Shown here piece after piece: positions 17,965-26,622 of a DNA stretch of 64,000 nucleotides. Made by a program: the position numbers and the translations under genes. The notes beneath the pieces are model-generated. The model saw only the letters and a program-made list of their open reading frames with translations. It made no database searches and was not told the DNA's origin. This DNA is from Antarctobacter albus (lineage in GTDB: Bacteria; Pseudomonadota; Alphaproteobacteria; Rhodobacterales; Rhodobacteraceae): the NCBI RefSeq assembly GCF_900101505.1, contig NZ_FMZI01000008.1, positions 124,001 through 188,000 on the forward strand, written 5' to 3'. Position 1 is the first letter of the stretch; each line of letters starts with the position of its first letter.

Positions 17965-18537
17965 ATGTTCTACAAGGACGAACGGCTTGCGCTGTTCATA
18001 GATGGCTCCAATCTCTACGCAGCGGCGAAGGCTCTCGGGTTTGATATCGACTACAAGCTCCTGAGACAGGAATTCGCACGTCGTGGCAAGATGGTTCGGG
18101 CCTTCTACTACACGGCGCTTCTGGAGAACGATGAGTACTCTCCTATTCGCCCTCTGGTTGATTGGCTCCACTACAACGGCTTCACGATGGTGACCAAGCC
18201 GGCAAAGGAGTACACGGACAGCCAAGGGCGCCGCAAGGTCAAAGGCAACATGGACATCGAGCTGACGGTCGATGCGATGGAGCTGGCCCCGCGGGTGGAT
18301 CACATCGTGCTCTTCTCCGGTGACGGCGACTTCCGTCCGCTGGTCGAAAGCCTCCAGCGGCAGGGCGTGCGGGTTTCGGTGGTCTCGACCATCCGGTCGC
18401 AGCCCCCGATGATCGCCGACGAGTTGCGCCGCCAGGCCGACAACTTCATCGAGCTCGACGAGCTGCGTGAAGTCATCGGTCGTCCGCCGCGCGACACTCA
18501 GGTCGAACGTAACTTCGAGGTCGCCTCGAGCAAGTAA
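17965..18537 (+). CDS. NYN-domain (LabA/DUF88-like) protein, putative RNase
   Basis: 190 residues from the ATG at 17965, which has AAAGGAAA just upstream. It is a PIN-like NYN fold with conserved acidic residues in ALFIDGSNLY (Asp13), the KGNMDIELTVDAM segment and the LFSGDGDFRPLV segment. These form the metal site of a presumed ribonuclease. The VSTIRSQPPMIADELRRQAD stretch is typical of the LabA/DUF88 group. It is transcribed divergently from folK and followed by a strong terminator. RNA substrates are unknown. Confidence 0.85.
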   Translation: MFYKDERLALFIDGSNLYAAAKALGFDIDYKLLRQEFARRGKMVRAFYYTALLENDEYSPIRPLVDWLHYNGFTMVTKPAKEYTDSQGRRKVKGNMDIELTVDAMELAPRVDHIVLFSGDGDFRPLVESLQRQGVRVSVVSTIRSQPPMIADELRRQADNFIELDELREVIGRPPRDTQVERNFEVASSK

Positions 18538-18612
18538 GGCCACAGGCTGCAACCCCGGCAACCGCTCCACAGGGATGAGAGGGCGGTAACAGGGCAGGGC
18601 GGCCCGGAACAG

Positions 18613-18646
18613 AAGGGACGGTGCGCTGCGCCGTCCCTTTCCTTTT
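18613..18646 (+). terminator. Rho-independent terminator after the NYN gene
   Basis: AAGGGACGG (18613-18621) pairs with CCGTCCCTT (18631-18639) around a 9-base loop, followed by a T-rich run. It lies 75 bases after the stop of the NYN-domain gene. Confidence 0.85.
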
Positions 18647-18678
18647 GACCTGTCCGGCTTCTTGACCTGTCCGGCTTC
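18645..18678 (+). repeat. Perfect 17-bp tandem duplication
   Basis: TTGACCTGTCCGGCTTC occurs twice without a gap (18645-18661 and 18662-18678), directly after the terminator and before ispH. Each copy begins with a TTGACC that could serve as a -35 element for ispH, though no convincing -10 element is at the right distance. Confidence 0.9.
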
Positions 18679-18752
18679 GGCATAGGGGCACACTGGACGA
18701 GCAGGGGCCAAGGTCTTAGGTCAGGGGACAGCACAGGACGAAAGGCCGCGCG

Positions 18753-19709
18753 ATGACCGACAGACTGCCGCCGCTCACTCTCTACCTGGCCGCACCACGC
18801 GGCTTCTGCGCCGGTGTCGACCGGGCGATCAAGATCGTGGAAATGGCGCTCGAGAAATGGGGCGCGCCGGTCTATGTCCGCCACGAGATCGTCCATAACA
18901 AGTATGTCGTCGACGATCTGCGCGCCAAGGGGGCTGTCTTTGTCGAGGAGCTGGAAGACTGCCCCGACGACCGCCCGGTGATCTTTTCCGCGCATGGAGT
19001 GCCGAAATCCGTTCCGGCAGAGGCCTCCAGGCGCGAAATGATCTATGTCGATGCGACCTGCCCGCTGGTTTCCAAGGTGCATATCGAGGCCGCCCGCCAC
19101 CACGAGAACGGGTTGCAGATGGTCATGATCGGCCATGCCGGCCACCCCGAGACCGTGGGAACGATGGGTCAGCTGCCGCCGGGCGAGGTGCTGCTGGTCG
19201 AAACGGTCGAGGACGTGGCCCATGTCGAGGTGCGCGATCCCCAGCGCCTGGCCTTCGTGACACAGACAACCCTGTCCGTCGACGATACGATCAACATCGT
19301 GGCCGCGCTCCGGGCCCGTTTCCCGGCCATCGTCGGCCCGCACAAGGAAGACATCTGCTACGCCACCACCAACCGCCAGGAGGCGGTCAAGGCGCTGGCG
19401 CCAAAGGCCGATGCGCTGTTGGTGGTGGGCGCGCCAAACTCGTCGAATTCGAAACGCCTGGTCGAGGTCGGGCGCCGCGCGGGCTGTGCCTATTCGCAGC
19501 TGGTCCAACGCGCCACGGACATCGACTGGCGCGCGCTGGAAGGCATCGGATCGGTGGGGGTCACCGCCGGGGCCTCGGCGCCTGAGGTCCTGATCGAGGA
19601 GGTCATCGACGCCTTCCGCGCCCGCCACGACGTCACGGTTGAACTGGTCGAAACCGCGCAGGAAAATGTCGAGTTCAAGGTGCCGCGCGTTCTGCGCGAA
19701 CCGGCCTGA
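18753..19709 (+). CDS. ispH: 4-hydroxy-3-methylbut-2-enyl diphosphate reductase (LytB)
   Basis: 318 residues, full length. It is the last step of the MEP isoprenoid pathway, producing IPP and DMAPP with a 4Fe-4S cluster. The three cluster cysteines are visible: Cys19 ([13 protein letters not shown]), Cys103 ([12 protein letters not shown]) and the [10 protein letters not shown] cysteine near 199. The substrate-binding [11 protein letters not shown] and [11 protein letters not shown] segments are also present. A short DUF3429 gene follows after 7 bases, suggesting one transcript with the next three or four genes. Confidence 0.97.
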   Translation: MTDRLPPLTLYLAAPRGFCAGVDRAIKIVEMALEKWGAPVYVRHEIVHNKYVVDDLRAKGAVFVEELEDCPDDRPVIFSAHGVPKSVPAEASRREMIYVDATCPLVSKVHIEAARHHENGLQMVMIGHAGHPETVGTMGQLPPGEVLLVETVEDVAHVEVRDPQRLAFVTQTTLSVDDTINIVAALRARFPAIVGPHKEDICYATTNRQEAVKALAPKADALLVVGAPNSSNSKRLVEVGRRAGCAYSQLVQRATDIDWRALEGIGSVGVTAGASAPEVLIEEVIDAFRARHDVTVELVETAQENVEFKVPRVLREPA

Positions 19710-19716
19710 TCCGCCC

Positions 19717-20169
19717 ATGTCCCGGATCCCCCGCTCTGCCCTGATCCTTGGCCTGGCCGGCGTGCTGCCTTTCGGCTGGGGTGTTCTGACCTTGCTGTCC
19801 CCCGGCCTGCACGATTGGGCCACTGGCTTCCTTGGGCCGCGTTTCGTCGGCCCCTATGTCCAACTGTTCTACGGTGCGGTGATCCTGTCCTTCATGTCCG
19901 GCGTGCTGTGGGGCTTTGCCACCAAGGCCGAAGGCAGCCGCGCGACCACCGGCTACGTGCTTTCCGTCATTCCCGCGCTCTGGGCCTTTTTCACCACGGG
20001 CGGCGGCGAGACCGCTGCCGCTCTCAATCTGACCTTCGGATTTTTGGCGCTGTTGCTGCTGGATGCCGCCTTCTGGCGCTGGGGATTGGCGCCGCCGTGG
20101 TGGATGCGGTTGCGTATCCTGCTGACGGCTCTGGTCGTCGCCTGCCTGCTGCTCACCGCACTGCTCTGA
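19717..20169 (+). CDS. DUF3429 family membrane protein
   Basis: 150 residues from the ATG at 19717. It has about five hydrophobic segments and the DUF3429 pattern LFYGAVILSFMSGVLWGFA (about 51-69), so it is a small inner-membrane protein of unknown function. It is packed between ispH and a methyltransferase gene on the same strand. Confidence 0.82.
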   Translation: MSRIPRSALILGLAGVLPFGWGVLTLLSPGLHDWATGFLGPRFVGPYVQLFYGAVILSFMSGVLWGFATKAEGSRATTGYVLSVIPALWAFFTTGGGETAAALNLTFGFLALLLLDAAFWRWGLAPPWWMRLRILLTALVVACLLLTALL

Positions 20170-20210
20170 ACCGGCTTGCGAAGGGCGCCGGAAAAGGCCA
20201 GACCACCGCC

Positions 20211-20801
20211 ATGACAGACCGCGAGACCATCCGTATCTATGACAGCCGGGCCGAGGACTACGCCCGCGTTACCGCCTCCGACACTCCGGACGCCACTCTT
20301 CGGGCCTTCATCGAGGCCCTGCCGGAAAAGGCGCATGTGCTCGACCTCGGCTGCGGGCCGGGCCGATCGGCGCGCCACATTGCCGCCGCCGGGCATCATG
20401 TCGACGCCTGGGATGCCTCCGCCGCGATGGTGGAACTGGCGTCGGCCCATCCCGGGGTCAGCGCGCGCCAGACCGATTTCGATGCGTTGGACGCAGCGGC
20501 TGCCTATGATGGCATCTGGGCCAATTTCAGCCTGCTGCACGCCCCGCGTGAGGCCATGCCCCGCCATCTGGCGGCCATTCACCGCGCGCTGAAACCGGGC
20601 GGGCTGTTCCATGTCGGGGTGAAAACCGGCACCGGCAGCAAGCGCGACGACCTCGGCCGCCTCTATACCTATTACACCGAAGCCGAACTTACCGGCCTCC
20701 TGCGGGCCGCGGGTTTCACGCCCGGCCCCTTCCGGCACGGTGAGGACCTCGGCCTCGACAACGTCATGGCCCCCTGGATCACGGTGACCACCCATGCCTG
20801 A
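20211..20801 (+). CDS. Class I SAM-dependent methyltransferase
   Basis: 196 residues from the ATG at 20211. Motif [15 protein letters not shown] (about 43-56) binds S-adenosylmethionine, followed by the acidic loop DAWDAS, motif [16 protein letters not shown] and motif [15 protein letters not shown]. The fold is a Methyltransf_11/25 type small-molecule methyltransferase; the acceptor is unknown. Its 3' end overlaps the rnhA start by 8 bases. Confidence 0.85.
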   Translation: MTDRETIRIYDSRAEDYARVTASDTPDATLRAFIEALPEKAHVLDLGCGPGRSARHIAAAGHHVDAWDASAAMVELASAHPGVSARQTDFDALDAAAAYDGIWANFSLLHAPREAMPRHLAAIHRALKPGGLFHVGVKTGTGSKRDDLGRLYTYYTEAELTGLLRAAGFTPGPFRHGEDLGLDNVMAPWITVTTHA

Positions 20802-21246
20802 GCTTTTTGCCTATACCGATGGCGCCTGTTCCGGAAATCCCGGCCCCGGCGGCTGGGGCGCCCTGCTGCGCGCGATGGACGGCGAGACGGTCGTCAAGGA
20901 GCGTGAACTGAAGGGCGGAGAGGCGAAGACCACCAACAACCGGATGGAACTGCTGGCGGCGATCAACGCGCTGGAAAGTCTTGCCCGCCCCTCGACCATC
21001 ACTGTCGTGACCGACAGCGCCTACGTCAAGAACGGCGTCACCGGATGGATCCACGGCTGGAAGCGCAACGGATGGAAGACCGCCGCCAAGAAACCCGTCA
21101 AGAACGTCGAGCTCTGGCAGCGGCTGGACGAGGCGCAAAAGCGCCACCAGGTGACCTGGGAATGGGTCAAGGGCCACGCCGGTCACCCGGAAAACGAACG
21201 CGCCGACGAACTGGCGCGCGCGGGCATGGCGCCCTTCAAGAAATGA
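20794..21246 (+). CDS. rnhA: Ribonuclease HI
   Basis: 150 residues. It degrades the RNA strand of RNA-DNA hybrids. The catalytic DEDD set is present: Asp in [16 protein letters not shown], Glu in TNNRMELLA, Asp in [11 protein letters not shown] and Asp in NERADELAR. The basic handle helix [16 protein letters not shown] is of the E. coli type. Start and preceding stop overlap, so translation is probably coupled to the methyltransferase gene. Confidence 0.97.
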   Translation: MPELFAYTDGACSGNPGPGGWGALLRAMDGETVVKERELKGGEAKTTNNRMELLAAINALESLARPSTITVVTDSAYVKNGVTGWIHGWKRNGWKTAAKKPVKNVELWQRLDEAQKRHQVTWEWVKGHAGHPENERADELARAGMAPFKK

Positions 21247-21259
21247 CGGCGGACCGCGC

Positions 21260-21880
21260 ATGAGCCTGCTGGTCCTGCTCGACTATGCCGCCGTGCTGGT
21301 CTTTGCCCTGACCGGCGCGCTGGTGGCCAGCCGGGCACAGCTGGACATCGTGGGGTTTGCCTTTCTCGCCGGTCTGACGGGGCTGGGGGGGGGCACCCTG
21401 CGCGACACGCTGCTGAACCGCACGCCGATCTGGATTGCCGACCAGACCTACCTTGCCGTGGTGACAGGCGCCGCCGTTCTGGTCTTTTTCACCGCCCACC
21501 TGCTTGAAAGCCGGATGCGCGCAATCCTCTGGCTGGACGCGCTGGCGCTGGGGGTCGCCGTTGCCGCCGGGGCCGGAGTGGCGCAGGGGTTGGGCCAACC
21601 CGTTGGCGTGGTGCTGGTCATGGGCATCGCCACCGGCTGTGCCGGAGGGCTGGCGCGCGACGTGGTCGCCAACGAACTGCCGCTGGTACTGAAACAGGGG
21701 GAACTTTACGTCACCTGTGCCCTCGCCGGATCCCTGGCCGGCGTCCTGGCCACCCGGGCCGGGGCTTCGCCCGCGCTCAGCGCGGGGCTCGTGGCGCTGG
21801 TGACCATCGGGCTGCGTGCCGGGTCGTTGACGCTGGGCTGGCGCCTGCCGGTCTATCGTCCTCGCCCGCCGCGACAGTGA
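21260..21880 (+). CDS. TRIC-like (UPF0126/YadS) cation channel
   Basis: 206 residues with about seven membrane segments. Two internal repeats each contain a glycine-rich bend followed by R-D: GLGGGTLRD (about 46-54) and GCAGGLARDV (about 127-136). This is the signature of the UPF0126 family, related to trimeric intracellular cation channels. It lies 13 bases after rnhA on the same strand. Confidence 0.85.
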   Translation: MSLLVLLDYAAVLVFALTGALVASRAQLDIVGFAFLAGLTGLGGGTLRDTLLNRTPIWIADQTYLAVVTGAAVLVFFTAHLLESRMRAILWLDALALGVAVAAGAGVAQGLGQPVGVVLVMGIATGCAGGLARDVVANELPLVLKQGELYVTCALAGSLAGVLATRAGASPALSAGLVALVTIGLRAGSLTLGWRLPVYRPRPPRQ

Positions 21881-21912
21881 CCTCCGGCGCGCGCCTCGCT
21901 CCGCCTTCGGTG

Positions 21913-21961
21913 TTTCTTTGGGCTGAAAATACCTCCGGGGAGCGCGAGGGGCTGGCCCCTC
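21913..21961 (-). repeat. Intergenic GC hairpin + GGTATTT element, copy B
   Basis: Read on the minus strand: GAGGGG-CCAG-CCCCTC hairpin (21946-21961), then CCCCGGAGGTATTTTCAGCC and CAAAGAAA (21913-21940). Nearly identical in its core to copy E at 61742. It lies between the convergent TRIC and patB genes. Confidence 0.7.
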
Positions 21962-22015
21962 GCATCCGCCACGCCCAAAGGGCGCGACGGGCTGGATTGG
22001 GCGCAAGTCCGACCT

Positions 22016-23191
22016 TCACTGCAAGTCGGAAAACGCCTCCTGAAGCCTTGCAACCGCCTCGGCCACCCGCGCCCGGGGCGTGGCAAAGTTGAACCGCAGG
22101 AAGGACTCTCCACCACTGCCGAAAGTCTCGCCGTGGTTCACGGCGATCCGCGCTTCCTTTTCCACCCGCCGGGTGAATTCCCCGGGGGCCATGCCTGTCC
22201 CCGCGAAGTCGACCCAGGCCAGGTAGGTCGCCTGCATCGGCATCGACTGCACACCCGGGATGGCGTTCACGCCCTCGTCGAACAGCCGCCTGTTGCCGTC
22301 GAGATAGGCGCAAAGCTCATCGACCCAGGCCGCGCCTTCGGGCGAATAGGCCGCTGTCGCCGTGACCATGCCGAACGAGTTGGGCGACATGCCAAGCCCT
22401 GCCATGACCTCGCCAAAGCGTTTGCGCAGGGCGGCATCGGGGATGATGACATTGCCGATATGGCTGCCCGCCATGTTGAAGGTCTTGGTGGTGGCCGACA
22501 TCATCACCAGCCGGTCCTCGATCCCCGCATCGATCTTGGCCATCGGGATGTGCTTTTCGCCCGGCATCAGCAGGTCGTGGTGGATCTCGTCCGAGACCAG
22601 CACCAGGTCATGCCGCTTGGCGAACTCGGCCAGCCCGCGCAGCTCGTCCTCTGTCCAGACCCGGCCACCGGGATTGTGCGGCGAACACAGCATCACCAGT
22701 TTCTCACGCCCGGTCATCATGGCGTCGTAGGCGTCGAAGTCCATTTCGTAGCGGCCGTTGTTCATCACCAGCGGGCATTCCACCACCTCGCGGCCTGCGG
22801 CGCGGATCACCCGCGCAAAGGCGTGATAGACCGGCGTGAACAGCACTACGCCGTCGCCCGGCTCGGTATAGGCCTGCAGGCACAGGCCCGTCCCGTTCAC
22901 CAGCCCATGCGTGGAAAAGATCCAGTCGGGCGAGATCTCCCAGCCGTGCCGGGTGTCCAGCCACCAGCGGATCGCGTCCCGATAGGCGGTATCGGGGCCG
23001 AAATAACCGAACAGTCCGTGGTCGACCATCCGCTGCAGGGCGGAGGTCACGCAGTCCGGCGGGCGGAAATCCATGTCCGCGACCCACATCGCCAGCCCGT
23101 CCTCTGGCGAGACGCCATAGACCTTCTCCATCATGTCCCACTTGGTCGAATGCGTGCCTACGCGGTCGATGTCCTCGTCAAACCGGCTCAT
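22016..23191 (-). CDS. patB: MalY/PatB-type cystathionine beta-lyase (aminotransferase fold)
   Basis: 391 residues, a PLP-dependent class I/II fold. The N-terminus DRVGTHSTKWDMMEKVYG and MWVADMDFRPPDCV are characteristic of the MalY/PatB group. CSPHNPGGRVWT (about 170-181) and the PLP-lysine region MSATTKTFNMAG are present. The enzyme cleaves C-S bonds of cystathionine or cysteine conjugates; in marine Roseobacters similar proteins serve methionine synthesis. It stands alone, convergent with the TRIC gene and divergent from the deformylase cluster. The symbol is given at family level. Confidence 0.88.
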   Translation of the reverse strand: MSRFDEDIDRVGTHSTKWDMMEKVYGVSPEDGLAMWVADMDFRPPDCVTSALQRMVDHGLFGYFGPDTAYRDAIRWWLDTRHGWEISPDWIFSTHGLVNGTGLCLQAYTEPGDGVVLFTPVYHAFARVIRAAGREVVECPLVMNNGRYEMDFDAYDAMMTGREKLVMLCSPHNPGGRVWTEDELRGLAEFAKRHDLVLVSDEIHHDLLMPGEKHIPMAKIDAGIEDRLVMMSATTKTFNMAGSHIGNVIIPDAALRKRFGEVMAGLGMSPNSFGMVTATAAYSPEGAAWVDELCAYLDGNRRLFDEGVNAIPGVQSMPMQATYLAWVDFAGTGMAPGEFTRRVEKEARIAVNHGETFGSGGESFLRFNFATPRARVAEAVARLQEAFSDLQ

Positions 23192-23294
23192 GACTCTGCC
23201 CTTTCTGCGACTTTGACGCGCAAGCTATCCGTCCCGGTGTCAGGTGCAAGGGGCCGCGCTTGCCTATGTTGTCCGTGATGCTTAAATCGGGCGC

Positions 23295-23822
23295 ATGAAA
23301 CGGCCGATCCTCATTCACCCCGATCCCCGCCTGAAAAAGGTCTGTGCCCCCGTCGACGATCTGTCGGACGAACTGCGCAGCCTTTCGGACGACATGCTGG
23401 AAACCATGTACGCCGCCCCGGGCATCGGGCTGGCCGCGCCGCAGATCGGTATCCTGTCGCGGCTGATCGTGCTGGACTGCGCGAAAAAGGATGACGGGGA
23501 CGACCCGCGCCCGCTGGTCATGTTCAACCCGCAGGTGGTGGCCAGCAGCGATGAACGCAACGTCTACGAGGAAGGCTGTCTTTCCATCCCCGACCAGTAT
23601 GCCGATGTCGAACGGCCCAAGGTGGTGGATGTCGAGTGGCTCGACCGTGACGGCAAGCTGCAGCGCGAAACCTTCGACGGGCTCTGGGCGACCTGCGTCC
23701 AGCACGAGATCGACCACCTCGACGGCAAGCTCTTCATCGACTACCTGAAACCGCTTCGGCGGCAGATGATCACCCGCAAGATGGTCAAGCTCAAGAAAGA
23801 GCGGGCGCGGGAAAAGGCGTGA
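23295..23822 (+). CDS. def: Peptide deformylase 1 (canonical)
   Basis: 175 residues. It removes the formyl group from nascent N-formylmethionine. All three motifs are intact: GIGLAAPQ (43-50), EGCLSIP with Cys95 as metal ligand, and HEIDH (137-141) with the catalytic Glu. The basic C-terminal tail (KMVKLKKERAREKA) may help ribosome binding. It is the first of three consecutive deformylase-family genes leading into fmt, and its TGA overlaps the GTG start of the second. Confidence 0.97.
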   Translation: MKRPILIHPDPRLKKVCAPVDDLSDELRSLSDDMLETMYAAPGIGLAAPQIGILSRLIVLDCAKKDDGDDPRPLVMFNPQVVASSDERNVYEEGCLSIPDQYADVERPKVVDVEWLDRDGKLQRETFDGLWATCVQHEIDHLDGKLFIDYLKPLRRQMITRKMVKLKKERAREKA

Positions 23823-24322
23823 GCATCCTTCCGATCCTGAAATGGCCCGACCCGCGCCTGGCTTTGCCCTGTGCCCCTGTCGAGGACCCCGCCGCGCTCG
23901 AGACGCTGGTAACGGACATGTTCGAAACCATGTACGATGCGCCTGGCCGTGGGCTTGCCGCGCCGCAGGTCGGCGTGATGCAGCGGTTCTTTGTCATGGA
24001 CGCGGGCTGGAAAGAGGGGGACATGACCCCGTTTGTCTGCATCAACCCGGCGATCCTCTCGGCCTCTGACGAACAGGCCGTGGCGACAGAGGGCTGTCTC
24101 TCCGTCCCGGGCGTGACGGCAGAGGTGACCCGCCCGGCGGAGATCACCCTTGCGTTCACCGACCTGACGGGCGCCGCGCGGCAACTGACCCTGACAGGGG
24201 CCGAGGCCACCATCGCCCAGCACGAATACGACCATCTCGACGGGGTGCTGCATTTCGACCGGCTGGACCGGGCGGGGCGCGATGCGCTCTTGGCGGCCTA
24301 TGAAGCAGGGCAGGGCACATGA
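23819..24322 (+). CDS. Peptide deformylase 2 (active-site complete)
   Basis: 167 residues from a GTG start that overlaps the TGA of the first deformylase gene (GTGA). Motifs GRGLAAPQ (43-50), EGCLSVPG with Cys93, and HEYDH (135-139) are complete, so the enzyme should be active. It lacks the basic tail of copy 1. It could have a different substrate preference or expression condition, but the sequence does not tell which. Confidence 0.93.
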   Translation: MSILPILKWPDPRLALPCAPVEDPAALETLVTDMFETMYDAPGRGLAAPQVGVMQRFFVMDAGWKEGDMTPFVCINPAILSASDEQAVATEGCLSVPGVTAEVTRPAEITLAFTDLTGAARQLTLTGAEATIAQHEYDHLDGVLHFDRLDRAGRDALLAAYEAGQGT

Positions 24323-24813
24323 GCGTACGTCCTTTCGTTCCCTGGCCGGACAAGCGCCTGCGCACCGCCGCCAAGCCGGTCGCTGAAATCACCGACGAGA
24401 TCCGTGCCATCTGGGATGACATGATCGACACGATGGAGGCGATGCCCGGCGTCGGCCTTGCCGCGCCGCAGATCGGCGTGATGTTGCGACTTGCGGTGGT
24501 GGATGCCTCCGAGGAACGTGGCAAGCCCCTGCGCATGGCCAACCCGGAGATCCTGCATGCCTCGGTCGAATTCCGTGACCATGATGAGGCGAGCCCCAAC
24601 CTGCCCGGCGTGCATGCGAAAATCAGCCGCCCGCGCGCCGTGACCGTCACCTACACCGACCCGCAGGGAATGAAAGTGCGCAAGGATCTTGTCGGTCTCT
24701 GGGCCACCTCGGTCCAGCATCAGATCGACCACCTGAACGGGCGGATGTATTTCGACCGGCTCAGCAAGATGAAACGCGACATGCTGCTGCGCAAGGCCCG
24801 CAAACGCGCCTGA
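24319..24813 (+). CDS. Degenerate peptide deformylase homologue (probable pseudo-enzyme)
   Basis: 164 residues, clearly deformylase-like over its whole length, with GVGLAAPQ intact (44-51). The metal-site motif EGCLSxPG is replaced by EASPNLPG (Ser92 in place of Cys), and HExDH is replaced by HQIDH (Gln135 in place of the catalytic Glu). The frame is otherwise open and conserved in length, and it overlaps the previous gene by ATGA. It is probably expressed but inactive as a deformylase; a structural or regulatory role is inference. fmt follows 65 bases later. Confidence 0.9.
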   Translation: MSVRPFVPWPDKRLRTAAKPVAEITDEIRAIWDDMIDTMEAMPGVGLAAPQIGVMLRLAVVDASEERGKPLRMANPEILHASVEFRDHDEASPNLPGVHAKISRPRAVTVTYTDPQGMKVRKDLVGLWATSVQHQIDHLNGRMYFDRLSKMKRDMLLRKARKRA

Positions 24814-24878
24814 CGCCGTCTGGTCCCGCCCGCCTGCCTGCGCTACACCCGCGATACGATCACCGCAGGAGCAGGTAC

Positions 24879-25790
24879 ATGCGCGTTGTCTTCATGGGCA
24901 CCCCCGATTTCTCCGTCCCGGTTCTCGACGCGCTGCACGCGGCGGGCCATGACATCGCCTGCGTTTATTGCCAGCCACCGCGCCCCGCCGGACGTGGCAA
25001 GAAGGACCGCCCGACCCCTGTGCACCAGCGCGCCCTTGCGCTGGGCCTGCCCGTCCGGCATCCCGAGCGGCTGAAATCGCCTGAGGACCAGGCCGCATTC
25101 GCCGATCTGAACGCCGATGTGGCGATTGTGGTCGCCTACGGGCTGATCCTGCCGCAGCCGGTGCTGGATGCGCCGAAACACGGCTGTCTCAACATCCACG
25201 CCTCGCTGCTGCCCCGCTGGCGCGGCGCAGCCCCGATCCACCGCGCCATCATGGCCGGAGACCCGGAAACCGGCGTCTGCATCATGCAGATGGAAGCGGG
25301 GCTCGACACCGGCCCGGTGCTGCTGCGCGAGGCCACGCCCATCGGGGCCACGGAAACCACCGGGGAACTACACGACCGGCTCAGCCGGATGGGCGCCCAG
25401 CTCATCACGCAGGCGCTCGACCGGATCGACGACCTGGTGCCTGAGCCTCAGCCCGAGGCGGGGGTCACCTATGCCGCGAAGATCGACAAGGCCGAGGCCG
25501 CCGTCGACTGGACCCGACCTGCTGAGGAGATCTCGCGCCAGGTTCGCGGCCTTGCGCCCTTTCCCGGGGCCTGGACCACGCACGGCGGTGACCGGATAAA
25601 GCTGCTGGGCGCCGAACCCGCAGAGGGGCAGGGCGCGCCGGGTACGCTGCTGGACGACCGCTTTACCGTGGCCTGCGGGACCGGCGCCCTGCGCATCACC
25701 CGCGCGCAACGGGCGGGCAAGGGCGCGCAGGACGCCGCCACCTTCCTCAACGGTTGCCCCCTGCCCAGGGGCACACAGCTGGGAGGTTGA
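24879..25790 (+). CDS. fmt: Methionyl-tRNA formyltransferase
   Basis: 303 residues. It formylates initiator Met-tRNA, the reaction that deformylase later reverses on the protein. The N-terminal [12 protein letters not shown], the folate-binding region [36 protein letters not shown] and [17 protein letters not shown] (all in the first 150 residues) are standard. The C-terminal OB domain follows. It closes the def-def-def-fmt series. Confidence 0.97.
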   Translation: MRVVFMGTPDFSVPVLDALHAAGHDIACVYCQPPRPAGRGKKDRPTPVHQRALALGLPVRHPERLKSPEDQAAFADLNADVAIVVAYGLILPQPVLDAPKHGCLNIHASLLPRWRGAAPIHRAIMAGDPETGVCIMQMEAGLDTGPVLLREATPIGATETTGELHDRLSRMGAQLITQALDRIDDLVPEPQPEAGVTYAAKIDKAEAAVDWTRPAEEISRQVRGLAPFPGAWTTHGGDRIKLLGAEPAEGQGAPGTLLDDRFTVACGTGALRITRAQRAGKGAQDAATFLNGCPLPRGTQLGG

Positions 25791-25848
25791 CCCTCTGGGC
25801 ATCGCGCGCCCGGACCCCTATCGTGCCCCCGGACGCAAGGAGACCCGC

Positions 25849-26088
25849 ATGTTCCCCACCCTGATCGGCACCGTGGTCATCGCCGGGATCACCGGCTATC
25901 TCTCAGAGAAATCGGGATTCACCCGCAACGGCATCCTGCAAAGCATCATCATATGCATCGGTGGCGCCTTCCTGTTCTACTTTGTCACCATCATGTTCGG
26001 TGTCGGATTTCGCAGCCCCGGCGTGAACGCCATCCTCTCTTCGATCGGGGCGCTGATCATCGTGCCGACCCACTGGCGCCGGCGCTGA
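25849..26088 (+). CDS. Small membrane protein, GlsB/YeaQ-like (1)
   Basis: 79 residues with two hydrophobic segments (about 4-20 and 31-50) and a short basic C-terminus (HWRRR). An AGGAGA-like ribosome site precedes the ATG. Its layout, including IGALIIV near the end, resembles the transglycosylase-associated/GlsB small membrane proteins, but the match is loose. It follows fmt by 58 bases on the same strand and is followed by repeat copy C. Confidence 0.6.
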   Translation: MFPTLIGTVVIAGITGYLSEKSGFTRNGILQSIIICIGGAFLFYFVTIMFGVGFRSPGVNAILSSIGALIIVPTHWRRR

Positions 26089-26118
26089 CCTCAAGCGACG
26101 GGCTTGTGGCGGGCGGGC

Positions 26119-26183
26119 AGGGGGCTCTGCCCCCGTCTCCCTTCGGTCGACTCCCCCGAGGGTATTTGGAAAACCAAAGAAGC
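26119..26183 (+). repeat. Intergenic GC hairpin + GGTATTT element, copy C
   Basis: GGGGG-CTCTG-CCCCC hairpin (26120-26134), then CCCCCGAGGGTATTTGG and CCAAAGAAG (26153-26182). The hairpin sequence is nearly the same as that of copy E read on the other strand. It separates two small membrane protein genes. Confidence 0.7.
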
Positions 26184-26291
26184 GGCGGGGCCGCTCCGGG
26201 TGCCGGCAACGCGCTCATCAATTCCCCATTGCGCCGCCGTCCCGCTCGCCTATCCTGCCCATAGAGACGCGCCAGCCCAACAGGAGCACGC

Positions 26292-26525
26292 ATGCATATC
26301 GTCTGGCTCATCATCGTCGGCGCCGCCGCCGGTTTCCTTGCCACCCGCATGATGAGGATGGAAACCGGCATCCTGCCGACCATCGCCATCGGCATCGGCG
26401 GGGCGCTGATCGGCGGCCTTGTCCTGCGCTTCCTGCTGACCATGACCGGGCTTCTGGCGGGACTCGTGGGCGCGGTGCTGGGGGCCTTGCTGCTGATCTG
26501 GGTCTGGCAGACCTTCATGCGTTAA
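26292..26525 (+). CDS. Small membrane protein, GlsB/YeaQ/YmgE family (2)
   Basis: 77 residues, almost entirely hydrophobic with three segments and repeated glycine patterns (GAAAGFLATRM, GIGGALIGG, GAVLGALLLIWVW). This fits the GlsB/YeaQ/YmgE (transglycosylase-associated) family, seen in envelope stress. AACAGGAGC upstream of the ATG is a plausible ribosome site. Confidence 0.75.
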   Translation: MHIVWLIIVGAAAGFLATRMMRMETGILPTIAIGIGGALIGGLVLRFLLTMTGLLAGLVGAVLGALLLIWVWQTFMR

Positions 26526-26622
26526 ACGGGCTTGTGCGTCAGCACAGGCCCCCTGCGCGCCGGTCGGCCTTGGTACGCGGGCCTTGTGGCTCTACCTCCT
26601 TGCCAGGTCAAAGGAGGACATC

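Noticed and set aside
20211-20801. Assigning the methyltransferase a named role (for example UbiG or Tam)
   Set aside because: Only the general SAM-binding motifs are clear; no substrate-specific residues could be recognised.
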